Of a stretch of DNA of 15,264 nucleotides, positions 1-5,951 are shown piece by piece. This DNA comes from Firmicutes bacterium CAG:95 (GTDB lineage Bacteria > Bacillota > Clostridia > Lachnospirales > Lachnospiraceae): NCBI GenBank assembly GCA_000438155.1, contig FR902977.1, forward strand, positions 75,376 to 90,639, written 5' to 3'. The position numbers and the translations under genes were made by a program. Below the pieces are notes generated by a model that did no database searches, had not been told where the DNA came from, and saw only the letters and a list, made by a program, of their open reading frames with translations. Within the stretch, counting starts at the first letter, position 1. Each line of letters opens with the position of its first letter.

Positions 1-368
1 TCCTGCAATTTTGCCAGCTCCTCCATGGCTTTGAGGCCGGCCGGGGTACAGGCCCATCCCAGCCCCAACACATTTGCAATAATATTGGTTGAAATATAAT
101 TCCTGGATTTGTGCCCCTGTGGAATACGCGGAAACATAAATGAAATAAATGGTGACAGCATTCGGGTAAGCTTCGCTATCAATCCGGATTCCTCTGCCAC
201 TTGCATGAGTCCCACCCAGAATGCCATAACTCCTGTCATGGTAAAGCATAATGTAACCGCATCCTGTGCACTTTGTAATGCAGCCTCAGTAACCTCTTTC
301 ATATGGCCTGTAATTGCACCGTAGATAATCCCTATCACAATCATTACTGCCCAGATGTAATTCAGCAT
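1..368 (-). CDS. spmA: Spore maturation protein A (partial, C-terminal part outside window)
   Basis: Reading the minus strand from the ATG at 366-368 gives an open frame of 122 residues that runs off the left edge without a stop. It begins MLNYIWAVMIVIGIIYGAIT and carries the family's conserved stretches TLCFTMTGVMAFWVGLM, AEESGLI and ISTNIIANVLGLGWACTPAG followed by LKAMEEL. These match what I recall of B. subtilis SpmA almost segment by segment. SpmA is an integral membrane protein of the nucleoside-recognition (Gate) family, which with SpmB is needed for spore core dehydration and heat resistance. The hydrophobic N-terminal helix and the later membrane segments are visible. A ribosome binding site GAGAAGG lies at 377-383, 8 nt before the start. 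spmB would be expected just beyond the left edge. The gene implies an endospore former. Confidence 0.93.
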   Translation of the reverse strand, partial: MLNYIWAVMIVIGIIYGAITGHMKEVTEAALQSAQDAVTLCFTMTGVMAFWVGLMQVAEESGLIAKLTRMLSPFISFMFPRIPQGHKSRNYISTNIIANVLGLGWACTPAGLKAMEELAKLQ

Positions 369-505
369 ATCGTTAACCTTCTCGGCATATTTCTATATTA
401 TAAGGTATGGAATTGTGACTTCATTCAGAACATTAGATTATTTGCTTTCATTGAAGATGTGATTTACACATAATTGAAATGTTATATAAAGACTAGAAAT
501 CTACT

Positions 506-523
506 GTATTAGCCGTATTAGCT
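506..523. repeat. Tandem 9-bp repeat in AT-rich spacer
   Basis: GTATTAGCC (506-514) is followed directly by GTATTAGCT (515-523). Related TAGCT/TAGCC words recur to about position 567, including ATTAGCTATTA near the end. The stretch lies between spmA and the promoter at 584-611 and contains no plausible gene. It could be a cluster of protein-binding sites or simple AT-rich drift; nothing visible decides this. Apart from this, 384-583 shows nothing I can name. Confidence 0.4.
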
Positions 524-583
524 ATAATAGCCAATATATTTATAGCTTAATGCCAATAAATTAGCTATTATCAACAAAACCGT

Positions 584-611
584 TTGCAAAATAAAACAAA
601 TATATTATAAT
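584..611 (+). promoter_or_regulatory. Promoter of the toxin-like mRNA
   Basis: A -35 box TTGCAA (584-589) is separated by 16 nt from a perfect -10 box TATAAT (606-611). Transcription should start near 618, giving a leader of about 85 nt before the ribosome binding site at 691-695. The leader contains the hairpin at 620-648. Confidence 0.7.
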
Positions 612-619
612 AGTGACAG

Positions 620-648
620 GGTGTTACCAAAACGGGTAGCGGTTCGCC
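620..648 (+). promoter_or_regulatory. 5' hairpin of the toxin-like mRNA
   Basis: GGTGTTACC (620-628) can pair with GGTTCGCC (641-648), forming a hairpin at the very 5' end of the plus-strand transcript. The same arms recur, in inverted orientation on the DNA, at 908-934 at the 5' end of the antisense RNA. The loop-side word GGTAGC (635-640) is repeated directly at 926-931, so it is complementary between the two RNAs. This resembles the 5' interaction repeats of Fst-type systems; the role is inferred. Confidence 0.5.
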
Positions 649-703
649 TTTCGCCAGAATGAGTACATTCTGAGAACTTCCAGTATTAACGGAGGTGGTA
701 CAG

Positions 704-730
704 ATGGAAAATACAATGAAAGGTACATAG
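704..730 (+). CDS. Eight-codon leader ORF at the best RBS of the toxin-like mRNA
   Basis: ATG at 704-706 follows an excellent ribosome binding site, GGAGG at 691-695, with 8 nt spacing. It reads MENTMKGT and stops at TAG 728-730. The toxin-like peptide is in another frame and begins 5 nt after this stop. Either this is a leader that couples translation to the peptide by reinitiation, or it is the original toxin start cut off by a small indel (one base gained or two lost between 704 and about 735). I favour the indel, because the ribosome binding site is wasted otherwise. Confidence 0.45.
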   Translation: MENTMKGT

Positions 731-735
731 TATAT

Positions 736-876
736 TTGACAATAGAGCTTACTGTCGGAATCGCAGGTATTGTAGTAACAATCATCAGCATCATTGTTAC
801 CGTGATCAGTATCCTGCAAAATGAGACTGACAGAAGATCCCGACATCAAAAAAGCAACCGCCCAAGCCAAGAGTAG
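736..876 (+). CDS. Small one-helix basic peptide, type I toxin-like (start uncertain, possibly broken)
   Basis: This frame is open from a TTG at 736-738 to TAG at 874-876, giving 46 residues. It begins LTIELTVGIAGIVVTIISII and continues hydrophobic to about residue 27. A polar, basic tail follows, rich in Arg, Lys, Gln and Ser and ending SNRPSQE. One membrane helix plus a basic tail, and a terminator that overlaps the last codons, are the hallmarks of Fst/TxpA/holin-like type I toxins, which damage the membrane when not repressed by an antisense RNA. No ATG with a good ribosome binding site is in this frame. The nearest SD-like sequence (GAAAGG, 718-723) is 12 nt before the TTG, and the strong GGAGG/ATG pair is out of frame. 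The gene is therefore either translationally coupled to the leader ORF or a frameshifted remnant. I do not recognise the exact family. Confidence 0.55.
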   Translation: MTIELTVGIAGIVVTIISIIVTVISILQNETDRRSRHQKSNRPSQE

Positions 877-887
877 GTTGCTTTTTT
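848..887. terminator. Bidirectional terminator shared by toxin-like mRNA and antisense RNA
   Basis: A perfect 12-nt inverted repeat, AAAAAAGCAACC (848-859) and GGTTGCTTTTTT (876-887), encloses a 16-nt loop. It gives a stem followed by a run of T on either strand, so it can end transcripts arriving from both sides. The toxin stop codon lies in the loop and right arm. The two convergent RNAs therefore overlap by about 40 nt at their 3' ends. Confidence 0.85.
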
Positions 888-907
888 AACAAGTAACTAA
901 AAATCGA

Positions 908-934
908 GGCGAACCGTTGCTTTACGGTAGCACC
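908..934 (-). promoter_or_regulatory. 5' hairpin of the antisense RNA
   Basis: On the minus strand GGTGCTACCG (934 to 925) can pair with CGGTTCGCC (916 to 908). It is an inverted copy of the hairpin at 620-648. Plus-strand GGTAGC at 926-931 repeats that at 635-640 directly, so the two RNAs share a complementary contact sequence. Confidence 0.5.
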
Positions 935-947
935 TTCTTATGAATCT

Positions 948-976
948 ATCATAGCATTCTGTTTTTCATTCGTCAA
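948..976 (-). promoter_or_regulatory. Promoter of the antisense RNA
   Basis: On the minus strand a -35 box TTGACG (976 to 971) and a -10 box TATGAT (953 to 948) are spaced by exactly 17 nt, giving five of six matches in each box. It looks stronger than the opposing toxin-side promoter, as expected for an antisense RNA made in excess. The start would be near 941. Confidence 0.75.
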
Positions 977-996
977 TCATCTTTTGTATATAGATT

Positions 997-1024
997 TTTA
1001 CCGTATTATAGTTTAAAATATAAC
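997..1024 (+). promoter_or_regulatory. Candidate promoter of the sortase gene
   Basis: TTTACC (997-1002) and TATAAC (1019-1024) are spaced by 16 nt and would start transcription about 40 nt before the sortase ATG. Both boxes are imperfect and the region is AT-rich, so other choices are possible. Confidence 0.3.
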
Positions 1025-1070
1025 TATTCGGAATACTATTCACAATACACTGTTTAAAAAGGGGAATACA

Positions 1071-1901
1071 ATGAAAAAGCTGATCTGGAAAATTGTACTG
1101 GCTGCATCGCTGCTTCTGATGGTGATTGCCGCAACAAACATTGCTCTCTTAATCAGGGAATATCAGAAGGGAATTAATACCTACGCAAATCTGGAGAAAT
1201 ACGCAACGGTAACACAGGATTCTGTCAAAGCAGCACAGGAGATCAATGGTACTGCCGACAGTGGGAATACCGAAGAGGCTGTGGAAGAAGTCATCGAAGG
1301 ACCGCAGATTGCCGTTGATCTTGATATTGATTACGATGCTCTGACGAAGATCAATGGGGACTTTGTCGGATGGATTTACTACGCACCGTTAGAACTGAGT
1401 TATCCGATCGTCCGTGGCATTGACAACGATTATTACACACATTACACCTTTGAAAATGTCAGGAACAGCTCCGGGGCCATCTTTATGGACTTCCTGAATA
1501 AGCCCGACTTTTCTCACTTCAACACAATTATTTACGGTCATAACATGAGAAATGGAACGATGTTCGGTTCCCTGAAAAAGCTCCTGAACGATCCTTCCAT
1601 CATCGAAGAAGATCCTTATATTTACATTTTTACCAAAGAGAAGGTTATGATGTATGAGATCTGTGCCGCCTATATCACGAATGACTCTTCCCATACCTAT
1701 GATCTGACCCGGACTGCAGAAGAACTGGCCGACTATGTGAAATACATCCGCAATGCCGCAGCCTACTACTGGGATGATCCTATGCTAGAAGAGTCCCTGA
1801 ACGAAGACACGAGACTCATTACTTTATCTACCTGTCACGGTCTTCACAGTAACAACCGAACCGTCATTCACGGCGTATTAGTTGCCAGTAAAGACCGGTA
1901 A
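1071..1901 (+). CDS. srtB: Class B sortase
   Basis: This 276-residue cysteine transpeptidase joins sorting-signal proteins to the cell wall or to pilus subunits. The N-terminal segment (about residues 5-28) is a signal-anchor helix after MKKLIWK. The region at 45-85 is an acidic linker. The catalytic domain carries His157 in IIYGHNMRNG, Cys255 in ITLSTCHG and Arg263 in NNRTVIHG, the His-Cys-Arg set of sortases. The long segment between the active-site His and Cys, with helical stretches, fits class B. A ribosome binding site AAAGGGG (1058-1064) sits 6 nt before the ATG. No protein with a recognisable sorting motif lies nearby, so its substrate is unknown. It is the only large plus-strand gene, and its last 24 bases overlap the convergent end of the pilus-like operon. 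Confidence 0.92.
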   Translation: MKKLIWKIVLAASLLLMVIAATNIALLIREYQKGINTYANLEKYATVTQDSVKAAQEINGTADSGNTEEAVEEVIEGPQIAVDLDIDYDALTKINGDFVGWIYYAPLELSYPIVRGIDNDYYTHYTFENVRNSSGAIFMDFLNKPDFSHFNTIIYGHNMRNGTMFGSLKKLLNDPSIIEEDPYIYIFTKEKVMMYEICAAYITNDSSHTYDLTRTAEELADYVKYIRNAAAYYWDDPMLEESLNEDTRLITLSTCHGLHSNNRTVIHGVLVASKDR

Positions 1902-2270
1902 GGACTGATCCAGCTCCGGTGTCTGCGTGGTAACGACCTGCCACCGGGTAATCGTGTAAGTCCTCTTTCCGGACGCTGCTTCTAAAAAGGATGCATTCAC
2001 CGATAAGATCTGATTTTCATTCATCACATAATCACAGGAAAAAGAGTCTTCCAAAGGCTCTTTTTTTGATGCCTCCAAAAGATCCTCCTGTGCTTCATTA
2101 CATGCCTGATAATATGCACTTGTGCGCTCTGCCAGCTTACGGCTTAATGTGAGATCCGCATTCGCACTTACAATCGACAGCCCTGCAAAGCAGACCAGAC
2201 ACAGGATCACCATGATTACCACAATGGACGGTGCTCCGATACTCAGTCCAAAATCCCTATTCCGTTTCAT
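1878..2270 (-). CDS. Single-helix protein of the pilus-like cluster (GspK/PilX-like layout)
   Basis: I do not recognise a named family. The 130-residue protein begins MKRNRDFGLSIGAPS, followed by a membrane helix (about residues 14-35) and a periplasm-type soluble domain without cysteine pairs or known motifs. A short basic start, Gly12 directly before the helix, and the run of polar and Ala residues just after it (DLTLSRKLAERTSAYYQA) recall the minor pilin GspK, which lacks the usual Glu at +5. This is inference. The start is fixed by GGGAGG (2281-2286) with a spacing of 9-10 nt; upstream in-frame starts lie inside the preceding gene. It overlaps that gene by 14 nt, implying translational coupling. 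It is the last gene of the cluster and meets the sortase tail to tail. Confidence 0.8.
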   Translation of the reverse strand: MKRNRDFGLSIGAPSIVVIMVILCLVCFAGLSIVSANADLTLSRKLAERTSAYYQACNEAQEDLLEASKKEPLEDSFSCDYVMNENQILSVNASFLEAASGKRTYTITRWQVVTTQTPELDQSLPVFTGN

Positions 2271-2721
2271 CTCCCAATTCCTCCCGTGGAAACAAAGTGA
2301 GCTGCAATTCATAAACAGAATCAAATTTCGTCCCCTGTTCCTGATATGCCTTAACCTGCCGTAGCATTCCAACACGAATCTTGCACGTGGTCAGTTCTTC
2401 TGATGCATTGATTTTTACAAATGCACATAATTCCTCTTCGGCATTGTTGATGGTGAATATCGTCTGTTCATCCGTCTGATTCATTCTGGCATCTGGGAAC
2501 AGTGCCTCCAGTTCTCCGGCATTTCCATTACATCCGTAAAAAGCTTCGGCAATACTTTCTGCCATGGAAACCGCATGATTTAGGTTCACGCTCTGGTCAC
2601 TCAGCCGGTGGGCAGTTACGAACAGCTTCACACAGACTGCTGCCGCAATTGAAAAGAACAGGATGGAAAGAATCAGTTCCATCAAAAATATTCCGGATTT
2701 AGAAGAATTTTTCGTCTGCAT
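2257..2721 (-). CDS. Prepilin-type minor pilin/pseudopilin
   Basis: The 154-residue protein has a clear class III (prepilin) signal. A short basic leader ends at Gly10, followed by IFLMELILSILFFSIAAAV with Glu15 at mature position +5 and a roughly 20-residue hydrophobic helix. A prepilin peptidase would cut after Gly10 and methylate the new N-terminus. The rest is a small soluble head domain with three further Cys (positions in YGCNG, ELCAF and TTCKI). AGGAGG lies 8 nt before the ATG. It overlaps the upstream gene by 23 nt and the downstream one by 14 nt, so the three are surely cotranscribed. By position and size it is a minor pseudopilin (GspI/ComGE-like); the exact type cannot be settled. 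Confidence 0.85.
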   Translation of the reverse strand: MQTKNSSKSGIFLMELILSILFFSIAAAVCVKLFVTAHRLSDQSVNLNHAVSMAESIAEAFYGCNGNAGELEALFPDARMNQTDEQTIFTINNAEEELCAFVKINASEELTTCKIRVGMLRQVKAYQEQGTKFDSVYELQLTLFPREELGDETE

Positions 2722-3208
2722 CTTCGAATCCTCCTGATCGAATACAAATATAAAAGCTTATGGTGTTTTCCTCCGGGTTTTTCATCGTACATTGAACCAG
2801 ATGATCATTCACTGCTGTAATTTCAAACCGCTCCATAGCCAGAATATCCTGTCCTGCGGAAGCAGAAAGCGATATATCACTGCGTTCCATCAACTCCTTG
2901 AGCATTCCGTGATATTCATAAATATAAGTATGATACACAATCCCGTTTACTTCCGAAGAAAGAATCAGCGCCGGATTTCCTTCGAACGTACCGATTGATA
3001 CTGCTCCCTCCGCATCGGCCTGACGGATCTTTTCCACCACATAAGACAGTGAGGTTCTCGTATTAAAATTTTCGTCCATATGTGCCACCGTCTTGCGGTA
3101 AATATTTGCTCCAATCGAAATCAGAAAAAATGAAGAAAGTGCAAATATACAGAACAAGCCAATGACAAATAGAACATCTACAATGTGTTTATCCTGCTTC
3201 TGATTCAT
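2699..3208 (-). CDS. DUF4860-like membrane-anchored pilus-cluster protein
   Basis: The 169-residue protein has one N-terminal membrane helix (about residues 10-33) after MNQKQDKHIVDVLFVIGLF. A soluble domain follows, containing NTRTSLSYVVEKIRQ and SSEVNGIVYHTYIYEYHGMLKEL. This layout matches the DUF4860 family of Lachnospiraceae type IV pilus-like clusters as I remember it; a profile search was not possible. The helix-plus-head shape and the phrase resembling the GspJ/ComGF segment (YVVEKIRQAD) suggest a pseudopilin-like role, though the canonical Gly/Glu signal is missing. GGAAGAG lies 4 nt before the ATG. The 3' end overlaps the prepilin gene by 23 nt. Confidence 0.75.
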   Translation of the reverse strand: MNQKQDKHIVDVLFVIGLFCIFALSSFFLISIGANIYRKTVAHMDENFNTRTSLSYVVEKIRQADAEGAVSIGTFEGNPALILSSEVNGIVYHTYIYEYHGMLKELMERSDISLSASAGQDILAMERFEITAVNDHLVQCTMKNPEENTISFYICIRSGGFEDADEKFF

Positions 3209-3267
3209 AGATCTCTTCCATTCATAACGTTTATCTGCTGCTTATATTTCTCTATTACTGCTCTGTT

Positions 3268-3296
3268 TTCATAAATAACAGTTTGGTTTTATTCAA
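3268..3296 (-). promoter_or_regulatory. Candidate internal promoter before the DUF4860-like gene
   Basis: On the minus strand TTGAAT (3296 to 3291) and TATGAA (3273 to 3268) are spaced by 17 nt in the 97-nt gap between two genes of the cluster. Each box has four matches, so this is only a candidate. Its -35 edge touches the 23-bp repeat at 3295-3317. Confidence 0.28.
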
Positions 3297-3317
3297 GTTT
3301 TACTCATGTGGTTACTT
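3295..3317. repeat. 23-bp repeat, copy 1 (at stop codon of pilin-like gene)
   Basis: Plus-strand AAGTTTTACTCATG followed by TGGTTACTT is the exact reverse complement of 10780-10802, inside the miniature transposon. The minus-strand TAA stop of the pilin-like gene (3312-3314) lies within it. Flanking bases are unrelated at the two sites, and no terminal inverted repeat of the transposon is found near this copy. Confidence 0.9.
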
Positions 3318-3641
3318 CAAAATAATGGTAACCTCCGGCCGCATATTAGACCCCACCGGCTGGTAGTCCACGAAAAACAAGTCTTTATCATAGGTCAGTC
3401 CATAATGCTCTTCCATATAGGAAAGGCTCGGTGGATAAAACCCCTCCACGGCATAGCAATGGATAATATCCCGGTCAATTGCATTCTGCAGACTATCCTG
3501 CTGCCTGTCCAAGGTAGACTGATCCACGGAATGGATCATAACCCAGAACAGCACCAGAATTACCGGACAGACCAGATACAACATCCGGAACGGAAAACGA
3601 CGATATTCATAACGGTTAAATTTTGTAGTAAATCGGTGCAT
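3312..3641 (-). CDS. Pilin-like membrane protein lacking a prepilin peptidase site
   Basis: The 109-residue protein starts with a basic cytoplasmic segment (MHRFTTKFNRYEYRRFPFR), a membrane helix (about residues 20-36) and a soluble domain. The part QQDSLQNAIDRDIIHCYAVEG followed by FYPPSLSYMEEHYGL resembles the alpha-helix-to-loop region of GspG/major-pilin heads, in which a YxxEGxYP motif follows the long helix. No Gly/Phe-x-x-x-Glu cleavage signal is present, so it would stay anchored by its helix. GGGAG sits 6 nt before the ATG. It lies directly downstream of the T2SF-type gene. Its stop codon falls inside a repeat shared with the transposon at 10694-10849, so the C-terminus may have been altered. 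The function is not known. Confidence 0.72.
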   Translation of the reverse strand: MHRFTTKFNRYEYRRFPFRMLYLVCPVILVLFWVMIHSVDQSTLDRQQDSLQNAIDRDIIHCYAVEGFYPPSLSYMEEHYGLTYDKDLFFVDYQPVGSNMRPEVTIILK

Positions 3642-3752
3642 ATTACTCTCCCGAAAATTTCAGACTGCATATATTTCAGATAGACATCAATTCTCAGAAC
3701 ATCTTTGTTCTTATTCTTCATCTGCACACAGCTAAAGCCAGGCAGCATCACA

Positions 3753-4799
3753 TCATCCAATGCTCGCCATGATTCCCATAAGCGGAAGCAATACCGAAAG
3801 CAGGATAACGCCTACAATCAGCGACAGAATAATGACCAGGGTAGGCTCAATAATGGATACAATCCTCGACAACTGCCGGTCAGTTTCTTCTTCATAATGC
3901 GATGCGATCTGCAGCATCACCACATCCATGGATCCGGAACGGAATCCCACAGAAACCATACGGGAATATAGATTTGAAAAAATCTCCGCACTGGCAAGTG
4001 CCTCCGGCAGATCCGCCTGTCCCTGCATCTGTGCCTTACAACGTTCGATCTTCTTCGCCATCTCCTCATTTTCTACGATTTCCTTAATCATATCAAGGCT
4101 ATGATAGGTATCCATACCGCTCTGATAGGAAAGATACATACCTCTTGCAAAACGTCCGGCAGCGATCTTGTCATAAAAACTCTTCGTAAATGGAAATACC
4201 GTGAGAAAATGTCTGATCTTAGCTTTGCCTGAGGGAATCCTGTAAGCAATGAAAAGAGCAGCTGCCAGAAACAGCAGCACAATGGAAATACCAATTGCAT
4301 AACGGCTGAGAACCGTTCCTGCATTCATCAGGGACTGCGCAAAAGGCGTCATTTCCGTTCCAAGCTGTACAAACACCTGCTTAAAAATCGGAAGCACCTT
4401 TACAATTAATACAATGATGATAAAAAACATCATGGCAATCATAATCAGCGGATACGTCACCGCAGAACGGATACTGTCCGTAATGGTCTCTTCCCGTTCA
4501 TAATACTCTGCAAGAGACATCAGAACCACATCAAGATTTCCCGACTCTTCTCCAAGAGCAGTCAGCTTCACTACATATTGCGGAAACACACCGGTTTCTT
4601 CCAATGCCGTATAAAAATGGTTTCCCTTATTACAGATCATCCGGATCTGCTGCAGCAGCTCCTTTCCTTCCTTACTGATCGTATCATTAATCAGAATCTC
4701 CATTCCTTCTGCCGGTGTAATTCCAGCCTTAAGGATCCACGCTGTCTGCTTGCAAAAGGATGCAATTTCTGAATTACTGAGCATTTTCTGCTTCTTCAT
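3753..4799 (-). CDS. Type II secretion/type IV pilus inner-membrane platform protein (T2SF/PilC/ComGB family)
   Basis: The 348-residue protein has two T2SF domains. The repeated motif appears as GEESGNLDVVL and again as GFRSGSMDVVM, each followed by a conserved Pro-containing membrane segment (SAVTYPLIM and SIIEPTLVI). Three membrane helices are visible, around residues 117-137, 167-186 and 315-340. It would form the inner-membrane platform on which an assembly ATPase drives pilin polymerisation. An in-frame ATG six codons earlier (4817) has no ribosome binding site. The ATG at 4799 has GGGAG at 4809-4813, so I use it. It is the first gene of the cluster. The usual GspE/PilB ATPase gene is not upstream, where a lipoprotein gene stands instead. 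Confidence 0.9.
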   Translation of the reverse strand: MKKQKMLSNSEIASFCKQTAWILKAGITPAEGMEILINDTISKEGKELLQQIRMICNKGNHFYTALEETGVFPQYVVKLTALGEESGNLDVVLMSLAEYYEREETITDSIRSAVTYPLIMIAMMFFIIIVLIVKVLPIFKQVFVQLGTEMTPFAQSLMNAGTVLSRYAIGISIVLLFLAAALFIAYRIPSGKAKIRHFLTVFPFTKSFYDKIAAGRFARGMYLSYQSGMDTYHSLDMIKEIVENEEMAKKIERCKAQMQGQADLPEALASAEIFSNLYSRMVSVGFRSGSMDVVMLQIASHYEEETDRQLSRIVSIIEPTLVIILSLIVGVILLSVLLPLMGIMASIG

Positions 4800-4845
4800 T
4801 TCGTGCTTCTCCCTCATTGAAAAATCAAATTCTTATGATCCACTC

Positions 4846-4869
4846 AAAAATGATCCAGTAGATCATTTT
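4846..4869. terminator. AT-rich terminator after the transglutaminase-like gene
   Basis: AAAATGATC (4847-4855) and GATCATTTT (4861-4869) pair around a 5-nt loop. On the minus strand the stem is followed by TTTTT, which would end the lipoprotein transcript about 45 nt after its stop and separate it from the pilus-like operon. Confidence 0.55.
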
Positions 4870-4911
4870 CTCATATGCATGCAACTCAGAACGTTATCTG
4901 CAATAATTTCC

Positions 4912-5841
4912 CTAATAATTGTACTTCGTCACATAATTACTTCCATCACCAATAAAGCTCTTTAGCTGCTTCGAACCGGCATTTGCGGCAAAGGTCGGAT
5001 CCATTAATGACCAGTTTACACCATCAAACTGAATAATTCCATTGATCCACCCGATATCATTCACATAGGTACTGATCCATGCATGATAGGCCTCTCCTGC
5101 ATATCCGACCTCTAACTTGGTTGGAATCTGCTGGGAACGGAGCATACTCGCCATGACAGCTGCATAATCAAGACAAATTCCTGTTTTAATCTCAAAAATT
5201 TCATCCACATCCGGGATATATCCGCTCTGAACGTTTTCTGCCTTATCATAGTCATACGTGAAATTCTCAACAATATAATTATAAACATAATTAATGGCTT
5301 CCAGATCATCATGTGCCGGAGCCACAAGAATTTTTGCTTCTTCCACTACCCTCGAAGAACTGTTAAAGTTCACATACTGATTCGGATAGAGAAACGCTCC
5401 CATCGCATTAGTAATTTCTATCTCAATGTCCTGTGCAAATACCGTTGCATACTGACTGTCCGCTACATTTTCATACACTCCGATGCTATAAGTACCATCT
5501 CCGACCGATAACGGGAAAGCTTCATAATCATTTCCATACAAATCATAGGTATACGTCATATAATCGGGACCTGTAAGCTGCATTTTGACCTTTTCGTTCG
5601 TCCCATGATATGCGATCATCACATACCCTTCACCTGTATTCGAGGCATCCACCGATACCAGCTCATTCCCATAAACTACTGTTCCTGATGCCTCCGGCAC
5701 CAGACATACCGGTGTATTGTCACGAATGGTTGTACTGGCAGATACATAAGCTTCATGCTTTCTCTCACAGCCGGATAAAACACTTATAAAAAATACTGTC
5801 AACATCAGATATGCAATTTTCTTCTGTATTTTTCCTTCCAT
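4912..5841 (-). CDS. Transglutaminase-like lipoprotein
   Basis: The 309-residue secreted protein is anchored by a lipid. A basic start and hydrophobic stretch end in the lipobox VLSGC with Cys25. Residues 30-165 form an all-beta-looking domain of unknown role. The transglutaminase-like core carries Cys223 in KTGICLDYAAVMASML, His253 in AYHAWI and Asp281 in LMDPTF, the papain-like Cys-His-Asp triad, so it is probably active. Bacterial members act as cysteine proteases or cross-linkers on the cell surface; the substrate here is unknown. The ribosome binding site is poor (GGGAG about 14 nt away), but an alternative start would lose the signal peptide. It has its own strong promoter and terminator and is not in the pilus operon, though it lies directly upstream of it. 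Confidence 0.88.
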   Translation of the reverse strand: MEGKIQKKIAYLMLTVFFISVLSGCERKHEAYVSASTTIRDNTPVCLVPEASGTVVYGNELVSVDASNTGEGYVMIAYHGTNEKVKMQLTGPDYMTYTYDLYGNDYEAFPLSVGDGTYSIGVYENVADSQYATVFAQDIEIEITNAMGAFLYPNQYVNFNSSSRVVEEAKILVAPAHDDLEAINYVYNYIVENFTYDYDKAENVQSGYIPDVDEIFEIKTGICLDYAAVMASMLRSQQIPTKLEVGYAGEAYHAWISTYVNDIGWINGIIQFDGVNWSLMDPTFAANAGSKQLKSFIGDGSNYVTKYNY

Positions 5842-5919
5842 GAATCCGTGTAAAGCTCCCTGTATGCTCTTATAATTCTTTAATATTTATCTTTTTTCAT
5901 TGTAAGACCAACTATCTTG

Positions 5920-5948
5920 ATTATAATAAAAAACAATTCCATCGGCAA
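5920..5948 (-). promoter_or_regulatory. Strong promoter of the transglutaminase-like lipoprotein gene
   Basis: On the minus strand TTGCCG (5948 to 5943) and a perfect TATAAT (5925 to 5920) are spaced by exactly 17 nt. Transcription would start near 5913, leaving a leader of about 72 nt. The -35 box lies only 3 nt beyond the terminator that closes the preceding gene. Confidence 0.72.
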
Positions 5949-5951
5949 CAC

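Larger units (their letters stand above)
848..941 (-). ncRNA. Putative antisense antitoxin RNA
   Basis: Transcription from the promoter at 948-976 should begin near 941 and end at the bidirectional terminator. This gives an RNA of about 94 nt with no credible reading frame. Its 5' part folds into the hairpin at 908-934. Its 3' part is fully complementary to the last 40 nt of the toxin-like mRNA, including the final codons. Ends are estimated from promoter spacing and the T run. Function as an antitoxin is inferred from the arrangement alone. Confidence 0.65.

Noticed and set aside
571..870. 99-residue open frame on minus across the toxin-like locus
   Set aside because: It is antisense to the promoter, leader and peptide, is rich in Cys and Asp without family resemblance, and is explained by the better-supported type I locus.
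371..1070. Possible riboswitch or CRISPR array in the longest gene-poor stretch
   Set aside because: No repeat-spacer pattern and no recognisable aptamer core; the structured parts are explained by the convergent RNAs.
3560..3760. 66-residue minus-strand frame between the T2SF-type gene and the pilin-like gene
   Set aside because: It starts with TTG, overlaps the well-supported pilin-like gene by 82 nt in another frame, and has no helix or family motif. A degraded pilin fragment cannot be excluded.
4797..4817. Longer T2SF protein starting at 4817
   Set aside because: The ATG at 4817 lacks a ribosome binding site, while the sequence just after it provides GGGAG for the ATG at 4799.
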